A stretch of DNA of 64,000 bases from Dipetalonema caudispina (GCA_013365325.1 JABVXV010000019.1:372001-436000); one strand, 5' to 3'; positions 25,901-43,330 are shown, counted from the first letter of the stretch. Notes: generated by a model from the sequence alone, not told the origin. Numbers and translations: made by a program.

Positions 25901-26900
25901 TCTGTTGTAACCAGTTTTACTTTTTTTTTTTTTTTTTGGAATATTCATGGACTTCTAGGGTAGTCGTTTTGATGGATTAGAGGAGAAAAAAAATTTACCT
26001 TCAACGAATCCGCGCCAGCTGCGGCATTAACAGCATGAAATGAGCCAGATTTATCAATTTCTCCATTACATACGAGAGGCTCATATTTAGCTTGCGTCGC
26101 ACCGTCCGGCAGTGTCGGAGATGCTGTTCGCTTCATCGCCTCACCTTCACTAATTCTGTTTATTTCACGGTGGTCACTGCCACTTCCGGCACTATTTCCT
26201 GATGAACTTCGCTGTAAAACAAAAACCATTGGTCCACAAATATTAAACCACATATATCTATAAAACCTTAAGGTGGAAATCCAAGATAAATTTATAGCGA
26301 CGCGATAAAATGAGGATAGTAACCATTTTATTGTGAAACTGGTGAAGTATTCCTCAAAATGTTTTGAAAGATACTTAATCTTTAAATTTCAGTACTTTGA
26401 GTTAATCTCAAATGAAAACAGAGTGGGGAAAGTTATGTGTCTCGAAATGTATCGAAATGCATATACCATACTATTTTGTTCTTGAAAGCTTTCAAATTTC
26501 TAGACAATACGTGAATAAAATTATTTTTTATTTCAATTCTCTAATATACGTATAAGAAAATTGCCTTTATTCGCATTAGAATAAGTTGCACACGAAATAC
26601 CTTTGTTTTCTTCCGCAAAAATGGTCGTAAAATGCTGTTGTGCTTTCTCGACAAACTGGGTAATGTCCTCGACAAAGAGGACGAATCACTACTTTTGGTA
26701 CTGTCAAGTGTGTCTGATTTATTATGTGAAGAGTCAGAAACTCGATTAGTTGGATTATTTGGGTCAAACGATGAAGACAACGAGGAACCCGTGTTAGGCA
26801 ACTTTAAATATACACCTCGAACAGGTACCACGCTCTTTTCCTGCTCACCGGCGGTAAAATATTCGTCGGTATAAGTGCAAGGCAAATTATGCGGTGAATG
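18291..26900 (-). CDS. gmps-1: GMP synthetase (glutamine-hydrolysing), with long N-terminal extension
   Basis: It converts XMP, ATP and glutamine to GMP, the last step of de novo guanine nucleotide synthesis. Eighteen exons join in phase: 26900-26601, 26211-25999, 23922-23668, 23031-22937, 22748-22634, 22484-22419, 22308-22167, 22028-21835, 21679-21514, 21150-21002, 20921-20775, 20626-20521, 20121-20000, 19653-19536, 19316-19199, 19073-18887, 18800-18651 and 18395-18291; 915 aa. Class I amidotransferase domain: [13 protein letters not shown], nucleophile Cys in GICYG (exon 22748-22634) and catalytic His in QFHPEV (exon 22028-21835). PP-loop ATP pyrophosphatase: SGGVDST (exon 21679-21514). Dimerisation domain ends KPPGTTEWE. 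The first two exons and most of the third give about 240 Ser/Thr-rich residues absent from the human enzyme (693 aa). The true start is not found: the frame is open at the 26900 acceptor. Exon-like pieces occur at 27116-27075 (in phase) and 28705-28655 (perhaps 5' UTR). Confidence 0.95.
19912..19939. repeat. Poly(A) tract, about 28 bp
   Basis: This is an uninterrupted A run inside a GMP synthetase intron. Similar runs are at 21430-21445 and about 23151-23170. On the minus strand they are T-rich intron sequence. Confidence 0.9.
20358..20510 (-). repeat. Intron segment with an inverted near-identical copy at 29785-29937
   Basis: Read on the minus strand this is the beginning of the GMP synthetase intron that follows exon 20626-20521. 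The same 153 bases occur on the plus strand at 29785-29937 with only two mismatches that I can count. The ends of similarity are abrupt on both sides. Confidence 0.85.
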
Positions 26901-29784
26901 CTGCAAACATAATTATTTCAAAGAATAATAATGAACATTTTTTATTAAAGACCTGATCAATGTTGGCTCTATTCATATGTGCGAAGAAAAGTGACAAGAA
27001 AATTAATTACATACGCAACTCTATATATAACTCTTTTTAATCCAGTATCTCGAATATCACTAATAGACTTATACCGTCTTTACTTTTTCAGATGACAGCT
27101 CATCCCTGTTCTTGATCTTACAACAAAAAAAGTTTCTATCATCTTGGCATAACTTAGTAGATGTAGTAAAGAAGAGATTCGATCCTCAAACTATGTCATT
27201 TTGTAACTCTTAAATTTCATTTGGGTTCAGTTATCACAAAATTATATGAATCGGAAACAAATGAAATGAAACAACACGCAGCTATTACCTAGAAACATCA
27301 AATCAGAACCAATAACGGAAGCGACCTTTGAAAAAACAATAAATAAGCCAATTCAGTTATAATTTTTCACAAGAAGCAAAGAGACGAAAATATATATTTT
27401 CACGGTTAATGAATAGTTAAGGATAAAGTAAAATCTTCGATTTCGAGTTCTGAATGATATTTTCAATAAAACTAGATAGGAAAGTCAGGATGAAATTAAA
27501 ACATTCAGGAAAAAAAGAAAAACTGGAACATTCCTTCGAGCATCCACATCCACTCTGCATTAAGGCACAATTTTCACAAAAGCACAATAGCAACGCGAAT
27601 TGAAAAGTCAATAAATAACACCAAAATCGGACTAGATTAAAATACTCGCAACGTACTACAGAAAGTGTTTAGCACATGATGAAAAATACTTGAAATATAT
27701 TTGTATACACGTAAGATCAAACTTAGTAATTGATGCTGAGAACCAAACGTGCAACATAATAGTACTTTGTTAAGTCAGACCTTTCTATAAGATCTTGAAT
27801 ATTACATGCACAGAAGGCATGTATTGTCGACAGTGAATTTAATTACTACTACAACACAGGGCAGTAAGATTTGTTATCCTTTTCGTTTGCGACAATCAAC
27901 AAAGTTCCCTCTTTTTATTTTGTTTCAGTAGGTAGGAATAAACACAATGAAAAAAGAGACAAAAAGAAAATCAGCCTGCTTGAACTGTAATGCGATTTCA
28001 AGCAAAAATTTGCCTGAAATATGGAAATCATATCGAGCACAAAAATGCACGTTACTGCATGCTAATTCCACAACTATTATAGTTCTTATGAAAACAGAAT
28101 CTGGAAAACTACTGCTGTACCACTGTTTGAACTAAGAATGTTTCTAACAAAGTTTGAACATACATGTTTGTATGATTTGTTCAAACTGTAAGGAGATGTG
28201 TCAGACGATCTAATGCTATGCTACTCTAATCAACATTCTGGAAAACACGAAAGTTTGGTGCAGCGGTATTTAAAATGTAAAAAAAATGAGTTTAGTATAC
28301 ATCTGCTCAATAATCTTATGCATTTAGATCAAAAGCTCACATACTATATGACTTTAAAGTGTGAAGAATGAATCGTCTATCACATGGATAAGTTGGATTA
28401 GTATCCGAATTTAACCATATCTAACTGTTTTTCACTATAAGTAATCTAGCTGTAGCTATAAATACAAAAATGAACGTTCCACACCTTCTTCAACATGTAC
28501 AAATAAAAACTGAAATATGCAACATGACTTATACATGAAGAAAATACCATGCAGTAAAACAAGGCAACAAAATTAATTGTAAATTTGCAGGCAATTTCCT
28601 GACGAACATGCTTGTACATTAATATTGTTGGAATGAATACAATATATGACTTACTTTGCTTGTTCGGCCTCCAATTTTGATTAAGGAAGCCAAGCTGAAT
28701 CAGTGCTGCAATGGAAAATATCTAAAAGCGATATGACAAAAAGAAATAAAAATTCGAAAGTTTTAAATTATAAAAAACCACAACTGCACTCAGTTTGTAG
28801 TCTCTTGCTGTACAAGCAGTTTGTAGCTTCCTCAACTGAATTACCATGCAAAAAACTGCATGAGGTTAAGAAAGTAAAAATAAGCCAAGCTATTTCCTAC
28901 GTCCATTACGCGCCAAGTCCTTCTTGCTACTTCAGTAAAGCTGGCAAGAAACCAAGGTGAAGTTTACGGTACATGATACAATTACTTCAAGGCACATGTT
29001 ATCTTTAACAGCTATACTGCCGGAATTATAAGGTGATTAGGTATGTGGGTCAGGTCAATATGATAATTAAAGTGCCACAGCTTGGTTAGTGGAAGAGTTA
29101 ATATCGTCACTTGTCAACTTCAGGAGTGAAACGAACCTCTGCGATAGGTATATTAACATTATCGTCATCTTATTATTAAGTTATGCTTTTCTTAACTTAT
29201 CTTGTCTATAGTCAAAATGCTCATTTATCATTTTGTTAGTATTACTAGTTTTGTTGATGACTGCTTGCTATATCTAAATATCCCATTTTCACAATCTGTT
29301 TTGCGAATGGTTTTCTTTGTAGACTGTAAATAATTATAAGGATAGAATATTTCGACAATATTTCGAATTGTTCAAATGACTGCTAAGATGTGTAATTCTT
29401 AATGTGAGTGCTACTAAATTGATGATACATAACTTACTTAGATCATGAAGCATGTGTGTGCAGCTGAAATCACTACTAGTTCTAATTAACACAGCTCTAA
29501 TTAGGGTACAGGAAGATTCACAATTCAAATTAGGGAGAAAAGATGTGAAATTGTTTGGAAAATCCTTAGACTAAAACTACGATTGCCGTTGCAACGTTGA
29601 CAGTAATGACAACGTAATTCATAATTTACAAAAGATTTCAGAGTTCTCTGTGTAACAGTGCTTATCTCTGTGACTGCTTTCACTGGGCTTTTGCGCTTCT
29701 ATCATCAAACTATTAAAGTCTCTTTTGCTAATTGGAAAATTTCAACTTTTTCATAAAAATAACAGGGATTCAAAATATGTGTTT

Positions 29785-29937
29785 TTCATTTTTCTATTTC
29801 TACTTGCAGCAATTAAAATCGTCTGTGTCTTTTTTTATACGAATTGATTAGGACTTTCACATGATTTTGGTAATGATTGAAGAGTACGAATCTCGGGATC
29901 TAAATCTCGGAAGCTTTAGCAGATTGGAAAGACATTT
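29785..29937 (+). repeat. Inverted copy of GMP synthetase intron segment (20358-20510)
   Basis: About 153 bases are identical except for two substitutions to the minus-strand sequence at 20510-20358, 9.3 kb away and in inverted orientation. No transposase frame, terminal inverted repeat or target duplication is evident. Confidence 0.85.
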
Positions 29938-32900
29938 GTATATACAGCAGGGGGCACAAAACCTGAGAAGAATGGAAAATTTTGTAAAGGAAATCAGAGG
30001 GCAGTTCTAATTTGAAGAGATGGAAGGAAACAATTACAAATTATTGGATCAGATATGGCGCAACTATGTATTTTTCATAAGTGTCTGCAGCACAGTTTGC
30101 AATACTGTTAGATGTTTACCAAAGTCTGAATAGAAGCTTGTTTGAAAGTGAAGTTTTTCAAATTCGAAATTTATTTATTGACGCTGTTTTATGCATTACT
30201 ATCTATCACTTATAATTTGTCCATTTCCGAAATGGCACGTCAGATCTTCTGAAAATAGATAAAGGTGATCATGGTTATCATCAATCTCTTCGCTTTCAAA
30301 TGATTCTTACTAGTGGAGCAATTCCGTTCTCACTCCCCTCCAAATAACCATGTGAAGAAGCTTTAACCTTCAATCAATCAAGTTCTACCATTTTGTGACG
30401 CTATAGAAGGTTTACTTGATATTTCTTCTTCAAAGGCATAGACTGGAATGCATTGTTTCATGTTGTAGAAGATCTCATCTCCCATTGTTTTGATCATTTC
30501 GTTTAAAACCAAAATATTTTTTTGTAACTCTCACACTTCTAATCCGACTGCTGACAATGGAAGGTTTTGAATTTCAAACAGAATGAAATCTGTCCATGTG
30601 TATTTTTTTGTTGTGACATTTGATGGCTATAACAATGGAATGAGTAGAAGAGTGGATGAATGTGAATACATAACAAAAAGGAAAAGAAGCGCATGACCAC
30701 ACCTGTCCTGTTTACCATGTAAGAGTATCATTTAAGGGACAGAATTGCTGGTTTTGTTGACATAGATGATATTTCAGCTCTTGTGATCTTTGATGTACTG
30801 TTACAAACTGCACCATTTCTTTTCATGTAAGCATACTCTCACACGATGTTTCTAATCATATGTGATATATTTTTTGATTCCTCAGCACTTATAGGTGACA
30901 AATGCTCACCTAACAAGTTATTTCAGGCTAGATAACTTCTATTGTCAGTAAGGGACAGCACAGACAACAGTTACAATTTTCAACAAATACAGCCGAAATA
31001 GTTTTAAATAGCTTTATTCAATCCTAATTATAACCTACTTTTCATTATTCCTTAGGCAATCTTACTGCTCGTTGTAGATGAAAAAAAGGATTGAATTGGC
31101 GGCAGCAACATACTGCTCTCACCGAATGATACTTGTGATGATTCAATCCATTAACATTGATAATGCCTGCGAAGAGAATTCATTTACTTAAGTTAATAAT
31201 CATGTCATGACGAAGTTTGAAAGATAATTCCATCACTCGAAAACTGAAAGAGGGAATAAAGAGATACATTGGCTGCTATTTGTCGGGTCATATATATCTA
31301 CAAAAGGTGATGTAAATAATTGATAAGAGCAATCCCATCAACAGATTGGCGCATTGGTTAGCCCATTCATCTTTCTCATATGTTTTCTAGTGCTCTGTTT
31401 AAAATCACTTTATGTGCAATTAATTCCTGTCTTTTTCAAAAACTGTCATGATTGCAACATTGACTCAACAATGATATTTTCATAGCTCAGTGGAGGTAAT
31501 AGTACTGGCGATATTCTTCTGTCAATATACTGGTAGTAATGTAATTTTTGCCCATGAAATGAGTACCATCAGCGAAGTCACTGTGAACATGACAGGATTT
31601 GAACTTCGAAGAAGGGACACTTGCAATAGTGTGTGTAAGATTGCATAATGTCTAAGTTACATAATGTCATGAATAGTTTGCTTCACATTTCATTTATTCT
31701 TACTGATTTTACAAGGAATTCATTTCGATTTCTGATTGTACTGGTAGGTAGTTGGTTGTTATTCACTGCAAACATTGCTTTTTGAGTTCATTTGATTCAG
31801 TTGGCGGTGTTTTAATGCATCTCTATGGCTTTGAATTGTTGCATTAGTTAAAAGGGGCAGGTTTTTGATCATTCTGTTTTTAGATAGGAAAAATTCTTTT
31901 TTTTAATTCATTTTTTGAAAACTAAGATACCGTTCGATCTTTTTCGACCATCAGTTAGTTTTATCAGTTTTTAAGTTTTCCTATTAAAACATTTACTTCT
32001 TAGATCAGTTTCAAATGTCTTGACACTGTTATTTTATCTTTCCATCTTTCTACAGCAGAATTACCAGAAGTGAGAGGTGAAAATGGTCACTGAGATGCAG
32101 GAAGATCGAGAGCAGATCGTGGGAAGCGTATCATTTCTCTGGGGGACTACACACTTCCTTGTTTTTTTTTTTCGGATTTCAGTCGCAGTGTGCGAATTCA
32201 TCTGTTGCCCTGGCCTTTAGCATCTTTTCCAGGCTTATTTTGTTCCCGAAATATTGATGTTTAGCTCAGTCTCTTCATACACTGAAATGCCAACAACACC
32301 CTCTTCAGCCTTTCAATTTCAATTTCAAATGTGATTATATGATTTCTTTAACTTTAAATCCTGGCAAACTCTGGAAATAAAAAATTCAACGTCACTGTTT
32401 GAGCTTCTCTTCACTTTTTTCACCAGTTCGACATAATGCCTATCACTGCCTTATATGACAGTTTTCAGTTTCGTTTTTCTTCCCTTTACAATACATATGA
32501 GGTTTCACTCCTCTAGTTGACGGCTAGAGTCCTGTCTCATAATTTGGGATACTGAATAGCGTATGGGTTATAAGAGCGTTCAAGCTGTCGCTATGATAAA
32601 ATCTTATGAGATTCGGAATCAGCAAATCTACGCACCCATAGCGGCACACATTATCAACTCACGATCTTTTCCCTTGACAGGAAAGACAATTTTCACAGTG
32701 GAGTGAATGCGCTAATGGCTGGCCGCTGTTTCGAAGACGTATCGATTAATTGGAGGGTGGGGGAGTTGTTGTGAGAGAATGATTATTTGTAGATCGAAAT
32801 AAGTGGAGGAGGAGGGTTTGGTTATTGACGAGAACATTGAGTGGATGACAGCATCGATTCCTTCTCTTTGATGTTATAGAAGTATGTCTGTTTGGGAGAG

Positions 32901-33042
32901 GGGAAGGTTGGAGTAGCTTAGAGTAATTAATTGAAAGCCAAGGATAACTGTATATACCATACTCGTAAGCCTTACTGTTAATTTTTGTGGAAATAATTCC
33001 CATTCATTTTTTCCATTTTTCTTAAATTTGCTCATTTTCATT

Positions 33043-33070
33043 TGTATATATATATATATATATATATATA
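33043..33070. repeat. (TA)n microsatellite
   Basis: This is about 14 TA units, roughly 80 bases upstream of the TMEM59-like start codon. A second run of about 10 units is near 38069-38089, inside a KRI1 intron. Confidence 0.9.
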
Positions 33071-33146
33071 TTTCCGATCATTCGGACGTGAATTGCTGAG
33101 TATTTGGCTGCTGTGTGATCATTGATCAGTATAGCAGTGTGTTATC

Positions 33147-35793
33147 ATGTATGGTTTAATTTCATTGGGAACACTCTTACTACTCGTCAACAGTGCACAG
33201 TCTCAGGAGGAATGCATTGAAGCGTGCGTCAAAACTCAAACCACTGAAAAGGTTATTTGGTTTTTGTTTATGTTTATTTTGTAGATATCTTTATAAAGGC
33301 TCTTATTTCTACTATTTGATTGTACAGCTAGGCATAGCGATGCATGCGATACCACTTTAAAGCATCGTTATTGGTAGATATTTAGCAGAAGAGAAATGGA
33401 TTCCTTCAAAAACCAGAATTTGTATGTGTGGCTCATACCTTTCAATAAAAAAAAAACAGAATTTCAGACGCAAGCTGCGTGCAAGGAAGGATGCCGTCTG
33501 CAAGTGATTTTTGCATTCTCATCCAACAGTGACATCATATCAGCGAGAGAAGACTGTTATAACGGTTGTGCCAAATCATACAGTGATGATGTGGAGAAGC
33601 AGGCTTGCTCATTTGGCTGTGATAAACAACCGGATATGAAAAAGTCTAGAGTGAGTTGTATTTTACTATATTACATAGTGAAGATAGGGTGTGTAATTTA
33701 GTATTGCACTTAATTCTAGGATACTTCCCGATGAGATCTGTTGTTTAGTAGCGATATTAATAGATCTTTTGTTACAAAGGAATTTAAGGAAATATCTGCA
33801 ATTTCATGCGGAGGTGAATTCAAGTCTTTTATGTTGTAATAGGAAAAAAAAGACTCAACATTCAAAATTATCTTTTATCGTTAATATGTTTAGTGTCCTT
33901 CTTTGCAGATTCGTATATCAATAACAAATAAGAGTCCTACATTTCAAGTGGCTCGCGGAGCAATGGAGAAGATGATGCATCGCATAAGCAATTCATTCCC
34001 ATCACTGGGGTATGTTTATTAACGTTTTATTCGCTATTCAAATGTTGACTGTTCAGTCTGCAGCTACCAAATGGCTCTTTTATGAATAGTATGAACTAAG
34101 TTTGCTGGGCTTCATCAAGTTATTGGCTGCAAACTTTTTTTTTGTAATGTACAAACTCTGTTCCGAACTGCATTTCACGATTTGCAATAGGCACATCTAG
34201 GAAATATTGGGACCTGATAAGTATATATCCCAAAAATTATGAAAAGAAATGGGGAATGCTGTTTCGCTACGGTGGCGCAAACTTGAAGTAGAGCATGCTG
34301 TTTAAACCTCTCACAAAGTGAGTAGTGCCTAAAACAAATATATTGCTGTAAAATTTAAAGTAGATGCTTCTGACTGAGCTTTGTTTAGTATTTCTACGAA
34401 TAAGTACGGAATTTCGGTGATACGAGATATGTGGTAATTGCGAAATCTTATACAAACTCTTTGACTGATCGAAACTCTAGTTTTTTCGGTAGCGTATGTA
34501 TAACCGGTGTGCGTAGTAATTATTATTGTTTGTTATCATTTTTCAAGATTCTAATCTTATAACTTCATGCTTTTCTTTCGCAATGGCTAAAATACTTTTC
34601 TGAAGGGATCGAATACTATAGGGAGATGGTTAGCGTTTGTTTTATATTTCCATGACTAACAATAGAATTGCGTCAAAATAGAGTGATGAAAGTAGTCAGT
34701 AATATTTTTAAACGATTTAGTTGTTTTTTTTTTTTTACTCTCCTTAAAAACTTGATCGAATTGTAGGGAATTTGGTTCGATATCTTCAGAGGAACGTGGT
34801 GAACGATTCTGGGAAGATCCATTTGCGCAGTTCCACTTTCACATGCAGAATGAAATGGCACGACTCCACCAAATTGCTCAGAATGTTCTCAATTTGCAAC
34901 GCGCACGAACTGTCATGCCAGTTATTGCCAGAAACAGACCAGAGGGACATGAGGAGAATGCAATGGAAGGTTAGACATATTGATATTCTAGTTTCAAACG
35001 TTCCTTTTTAAATAATCTTTTAGGGTTCCGCGTTGGAAACAATGACAAGAATGGTGAAAAGATCATGGAGGTGAAGCCACTAGAATCGAAGAATAAGGAG
35101 CAACGACTTCTAGGATATGAGGGCGAAAATCCAACTGTTATGGAAGTCCCGGTTAGTTCCAGGGTTCTTTTCTTTTTGCATATTTTATTCATATAAATGT
35201 AGGAACATCTCATTAGGAAAGGGTAGGTTCAAATCCCGTTATTATATTATTATCTAAAATTTGCTGCAGGAATCGTCACTTCTCTCTCGACTAGCATCAC
35301 GAGCTCGTCGACTTTCAGTACTCAGTCAATGGCTTGTTTGCGTTGCGCTTTTCCTTTGTTTTGTTTCAATGCTTTCTATCTCAGTGGCAATCTTGAAACA
35401 GATCAAGTCACAAAAATATCTTAATCTGAGGGTAAGGATTCGTTTTCACACCAGTAATTTCATAATGATTTATATTGTGAAACAGAATTTCCAGTGTTAT
35501 GTTCCAGAAGGTTAAATTTATTTTGTTTTCTTGTTTATCTTTTGTGTCACCTGAAATTTTGTCAAGTTTAATATGATTGAAATAGTTAAAATGCTTCGTT
35601 ATAGAACATGCATTCGGTTGTCCCTCCAACATTCGCAGAACCTCTTGCGGCAAAGAAAATACCATTGGAATCAACAGCCGTAGTAACCGATTATCCACTG
35701 ATTCACGATTCTCCTCCACCAGCTTATGATCAACTTTCAGTTCATAAGGAGAAACCTGAAAACGACGCTGATAATTCTGACCCCAAAATTTAG
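33147..35793 (+). CDS. TMEM59: TMEM59-like type I membrane glycoprotein
   Basis: TMEM59 proteins are Golgi/endosomal single-pass proteins implicated in glycoprotein trafficking and autophagy (family knowledge). Seven exons, all in phase: 33147-33251, 33468-33650, 33909-34009, 34767-34969, 35024-35151, 35270-35431 and 35605-35793; 356 aa. The first exon encodes a signal peptide (LGTLLLLVNSAQS). A Cys-rich ectodomain follows: CIEACVKTQ, ACKEGCRL, CYNGCAKSYSDDVEKQACSF, then GCDKQP. It has the spacing of human CQRGCRL ... CESACTEAYSQ.DEQYACHLGC. A transmembrane helix is in exon 35270-35431 (WLVCVALFLCFVSMLSISVAI, 21 residues split here as WLVCVALFLCF and VSMLSISVAI). The cytosolic tail has a PPPAYDQL motif, a PPxY-type ligand for WW-domain ubiquitin ligases. 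A poly(A) signal lies at 36252. Confidence 0.86.
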
Positions 35794-36979
35794 TTACTAT
35801 CCGGCGATTGTTTATTTATTCTTAATATTGTGATTGGTCTTTTCATTTCATGTAATCTATTCCAGAAGACGCTCTGACTCAAGCTGACATTTCGCCTCCT
35901 GATTTTGACTTTGCAATATTGAAATTGTAGTTTGAAAAATGTGACCAAAAATTCTGGATTATCATTCTGTCATCGTTACTTTCATTTTGGAAGTTATTAT
36001 TAGTCATTTCAGTTATATTGGAAGAAGGAAAATGAATTGATGCTTGCTTACTAAGTTAACATGGTTTTGTATGAATGTATCTTTTCGGAAAATGTTATAT
36101 ATGTACGAATATAATTGATTGTTAGTTCGGTATCTTCAAAAATACACTTTTTTTGAAAGAGCCTATCATTTCAGGCGTTCTGACGTAGTTGTACAGATAT
36201 TTTCTATAATTTGTTGGAGCGTATACACGGTGATGTATTTTTCATTTTTTCAATAAAACATTTGGAAGACGATATACAATATATGACATTATACGGCGTG
36301 AATTTGCAACGGCTTGATTGTATAGATATTTATTCCAAGAATGTATGCAATACTAGTATTTATTATCTCTTCCATCAGTTTCCCAACTGAATGAAATATT
36401 GAAGACATACTTACTGTTCCGAATATGCTAGTTTTGCATAATGAGAAGAACTATCCAGTTTGAGTTAGAGCGAAATTATTTGGATTTAATTGGGAAGGGT
36501 TTTTAAGTTATAGTCTCATCGTCGGTAATTTTCGTCGTTGGTGAGGTTAACAAAGGATTGGAGAATTTCAGATGTTAAGTCTCATTTTACATTTCGTTAC
36601 ATAGTAGGATGTATTCAACGGCACTAAGAATTTCTTGGTAACCATGTTTGGGAAGAAGTGAATATCAGGACAGAATCTACTTAAGTTGGAATTGTTTACT
36701 AAACTCTAATACATTAGGACTATTATGCACCCAGAAGATCCATTGGAAGTCTTAGAATATTCTAAACATTAATTAATTGCTGTTATGTTTGTCTTCTTTA
36801 AAAAGGGAGCCCTACTCTGATCACATTACTATATCTTCATATAATATCTGCGTTAATTTAAGATATTTACCAAGCAATAGCATATATATTTATTTGTTCT
36901 CCATTACCATTAATACGTGCATTGCTAATAAAGTTATCATTTTCCAGACTATAAGCAGTATTTCATTTGGGTGTATGAA
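35794..36979. other. 3' UTR and intergenic, TMEM59-like to KRI1
   Basis: This 1.2 kb lies between two plus-strand genes. A candidate poly(A) signal AATAAA for the upstream gene is at 36252-36257. The spacing is too wide for a typical nematode operon. No coding signal is seen. Confidence 0.5.
36252..36257 (+). terminator. Poly(A) signal AATAAA, TMEM59-like gene
   Basis: This canonical hexamer lies about 460 bases after the stop codon. Confidence 0.45.
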
Positions 36980-41881
<4,902 letters not shown>

Positions 41882-42038
41882 TCGTTACTGGTTCTCATTT
41901 TTCACTTGTTTTCAACTTCCGGAAAGCATAAAATATTGTTTTTATTTGTTGCAATTTACAGTCATGTCATGAGCATACAATCCTGATGTCTTTATCGGGA
42001 GCTTTTGTTTCTTTTGCAGTAATTTTGCTTTGGACATA

Positions 42039-42044
42039 AATAAA
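42039..42044 (+). terminator. Poly(A) signal AATAAA, KRI1
   Basis: This canonical hexamer lies about 160 bases after the KRI1 stop codon. Confidence 0.5.
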
Positions 42045-42524
42045 GTGAGGTTAATGAGAGATATCCCCGATGAATATAGAATATAGAGAATCTCTTTGTC
42101 CAATCTGGAGTGATCCCTTCAGTTCATTTACAAAATCGCAAAATATAGAATAACAGAAAAACCAGAGCAGAAACATATTAGCATGGCAAATTGATAGCTA
42201 ATCAGAAGCGGTGCAACAAATCTGGATATTACATCCTTCAAAAGAAATCTCAGATGCATTTATCGGTATTAGAACATGTATGCTACCATACTGCGGTCGC
42301 TAGCATCTAAAAGCGGCAACTACTGGAGTAAAGCAATGATGGGAAATGTATTATTTATCTCTTAATAATGTCACAACTAACTAAAGTTTTAACTTGTATA
42401 TTGCTTTCTAGACGATAGGACATGACGATAATACAACAGAATGCCCGCCTGATAAAAAAAATTTATTTTGTTCAACGCAAAATTAAAAAGAACAGCCAAA
42501 ACATGAATTAACAATAATTTCAGT

Positions 42525-42966
42525 AGAGTTAAAGAAGTTCAACAGTATCTAATGCACGAAATACCGATGACAAAAGGATTATTACAACAATATCGTCAAA
42601 GGAAGTACAGAAATGAAGCATATCTGACGACAGTTAAGATCGCTAAGTAAAGAAATTCCCTCATTTGATCAGAAAGTAAAAGCATTTTAAGCTTTACTAG
42701 ATTTAAATATTAATACACAATAAAAAACGAATCTGCTTCAAACAAGGAATGGAGACATTAAGAGAATTCGTTGTCAAAGAACGATCATCCAGATTTGCCA
42801 AAACAGTGAAAGAAATTGCATAGACGTTGAGAAAAGTAACTGGATGTTATTCTAAATTACGAAAGCATTACTATTCAGCCTTCTGCACAGAACGTCTTCA
42901 AAAGGTGAAGGTGAAAACAGAAATAAAAGAGATCCTCCCATCATACTCTGGGTTAGGCTGCTGATA
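42525..42966 (+). pseudogene. Possible decayed coding sequence, origin unknown
   Basis: Frame 42525-42650 reads VKEVQQYLMHEIPMTKGLLQ and continues with a Gln/Arg/Tyr-rich stretch to a TAA. It is preceded by an acceptor-like TTTCAG. A second frame runs from 42707 through ATG 42749 (METLREFVVKERSSRFAKTV), meets a TAG at 42821, and then stays open to 42966 with plausible codons (YSKLRKHYYSAFCTERLQK). The look is that of a former gene or retroelement fragment with a frame change and a stop, but I recognise no family and chance cannot be excluded. Confidence 0.25.
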
Positions 42967-43148
42967 ACGAGTATAGTAAAATAAAACACGAGAGAAAGTA
43001 AGAATCATGAAAATTTTGGTATTCAAAAAATAATACCGTCTGTTTACATCACTTTATGCAACCAAAGTATATCTGCTCTAGAATTAGATAAGTATAGAAA
43101 TTCCAGCAATCAACTGTGCAACAGTTTCTTAAAAACCTTTTACCTATT

Positions 43149-43330
43149 TCAAGCCCAAAATTTGTATTTTAGTTTATTGGCAAGTTCTGCAGACATCATT
43201 GGAAAGTAATCCTCCGAACCATCATTCGTAAAATGACCTCTTCCGTCACTGCCGCTCGATACTGAACCATCATCATCGGCAATATTTCTGGTGATAATAT
43301 TATGTAAGAGAATAATAAAAATCCTGAACA
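43149..43330 (-). CDS. Orphan terminal exon, acidic Ser/Gly-rich tail
   Basis: A consensus acceptor (ATTTACAG) is followed by 60 codons to a TGA at 43151-43149. The segment begins hydrophobic/basic (FRIFIILLHNIITRNI), turns acidic and Ser/Gly-rich (DDDGSVSSGSDGRG), and ends KLKYKFWA. This layout, a membrane helix end then an acidic tail, recalls the C-terminus of TLC-domain ceramide synthases, but that is a weak guess. I found no upstream exons. The space to the Argonaute stop codon is only 290 bases, and the phase needed (1) does not fit the last Argonaute donors. Confidence 0.3.

Larger units (their letters stand above)
26901..33146. other. Gene-poor region between GMP synthetase and the TMEM59-like gene
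   Basis: In these 6.2 kb I find no exon chain with recognisable products. The right part presumably contains the GMP synthetase promoter and 5' exons. An exon-like 51-base piece at 28705-28655 (minus) has an excellent acceptor and donor but no ATG. The segment 29785-29937 copies a GMP synthetase intron. A (TA)n run lies at 33043-33070 just before the TMEM59-like start. Longer open frames (28703-28960 plus, 32746-33003 minus) look accidental. Confidence 0.5.

Noticed and set aside
31345..31372. GCATTGGTTAGCCC, resembling a tRNA D-arm
   Set aside because: No T-arm or acceptor stem at the right distance.
32746..33003. 85-codon minus-strand frame before the TMEM59-like gene
   Set aside because: Low-complexity Ser/Thr/Pro/Asn composition, no similarity, no splice context.
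35222..35240. GGTTCAAATCCCG, resembling a tRNA T-arm
   Set aside because: No D-arm, anticodon arm or acceptor stem can be folded upstream; it lies in an intron of the TMEM59-like gene.
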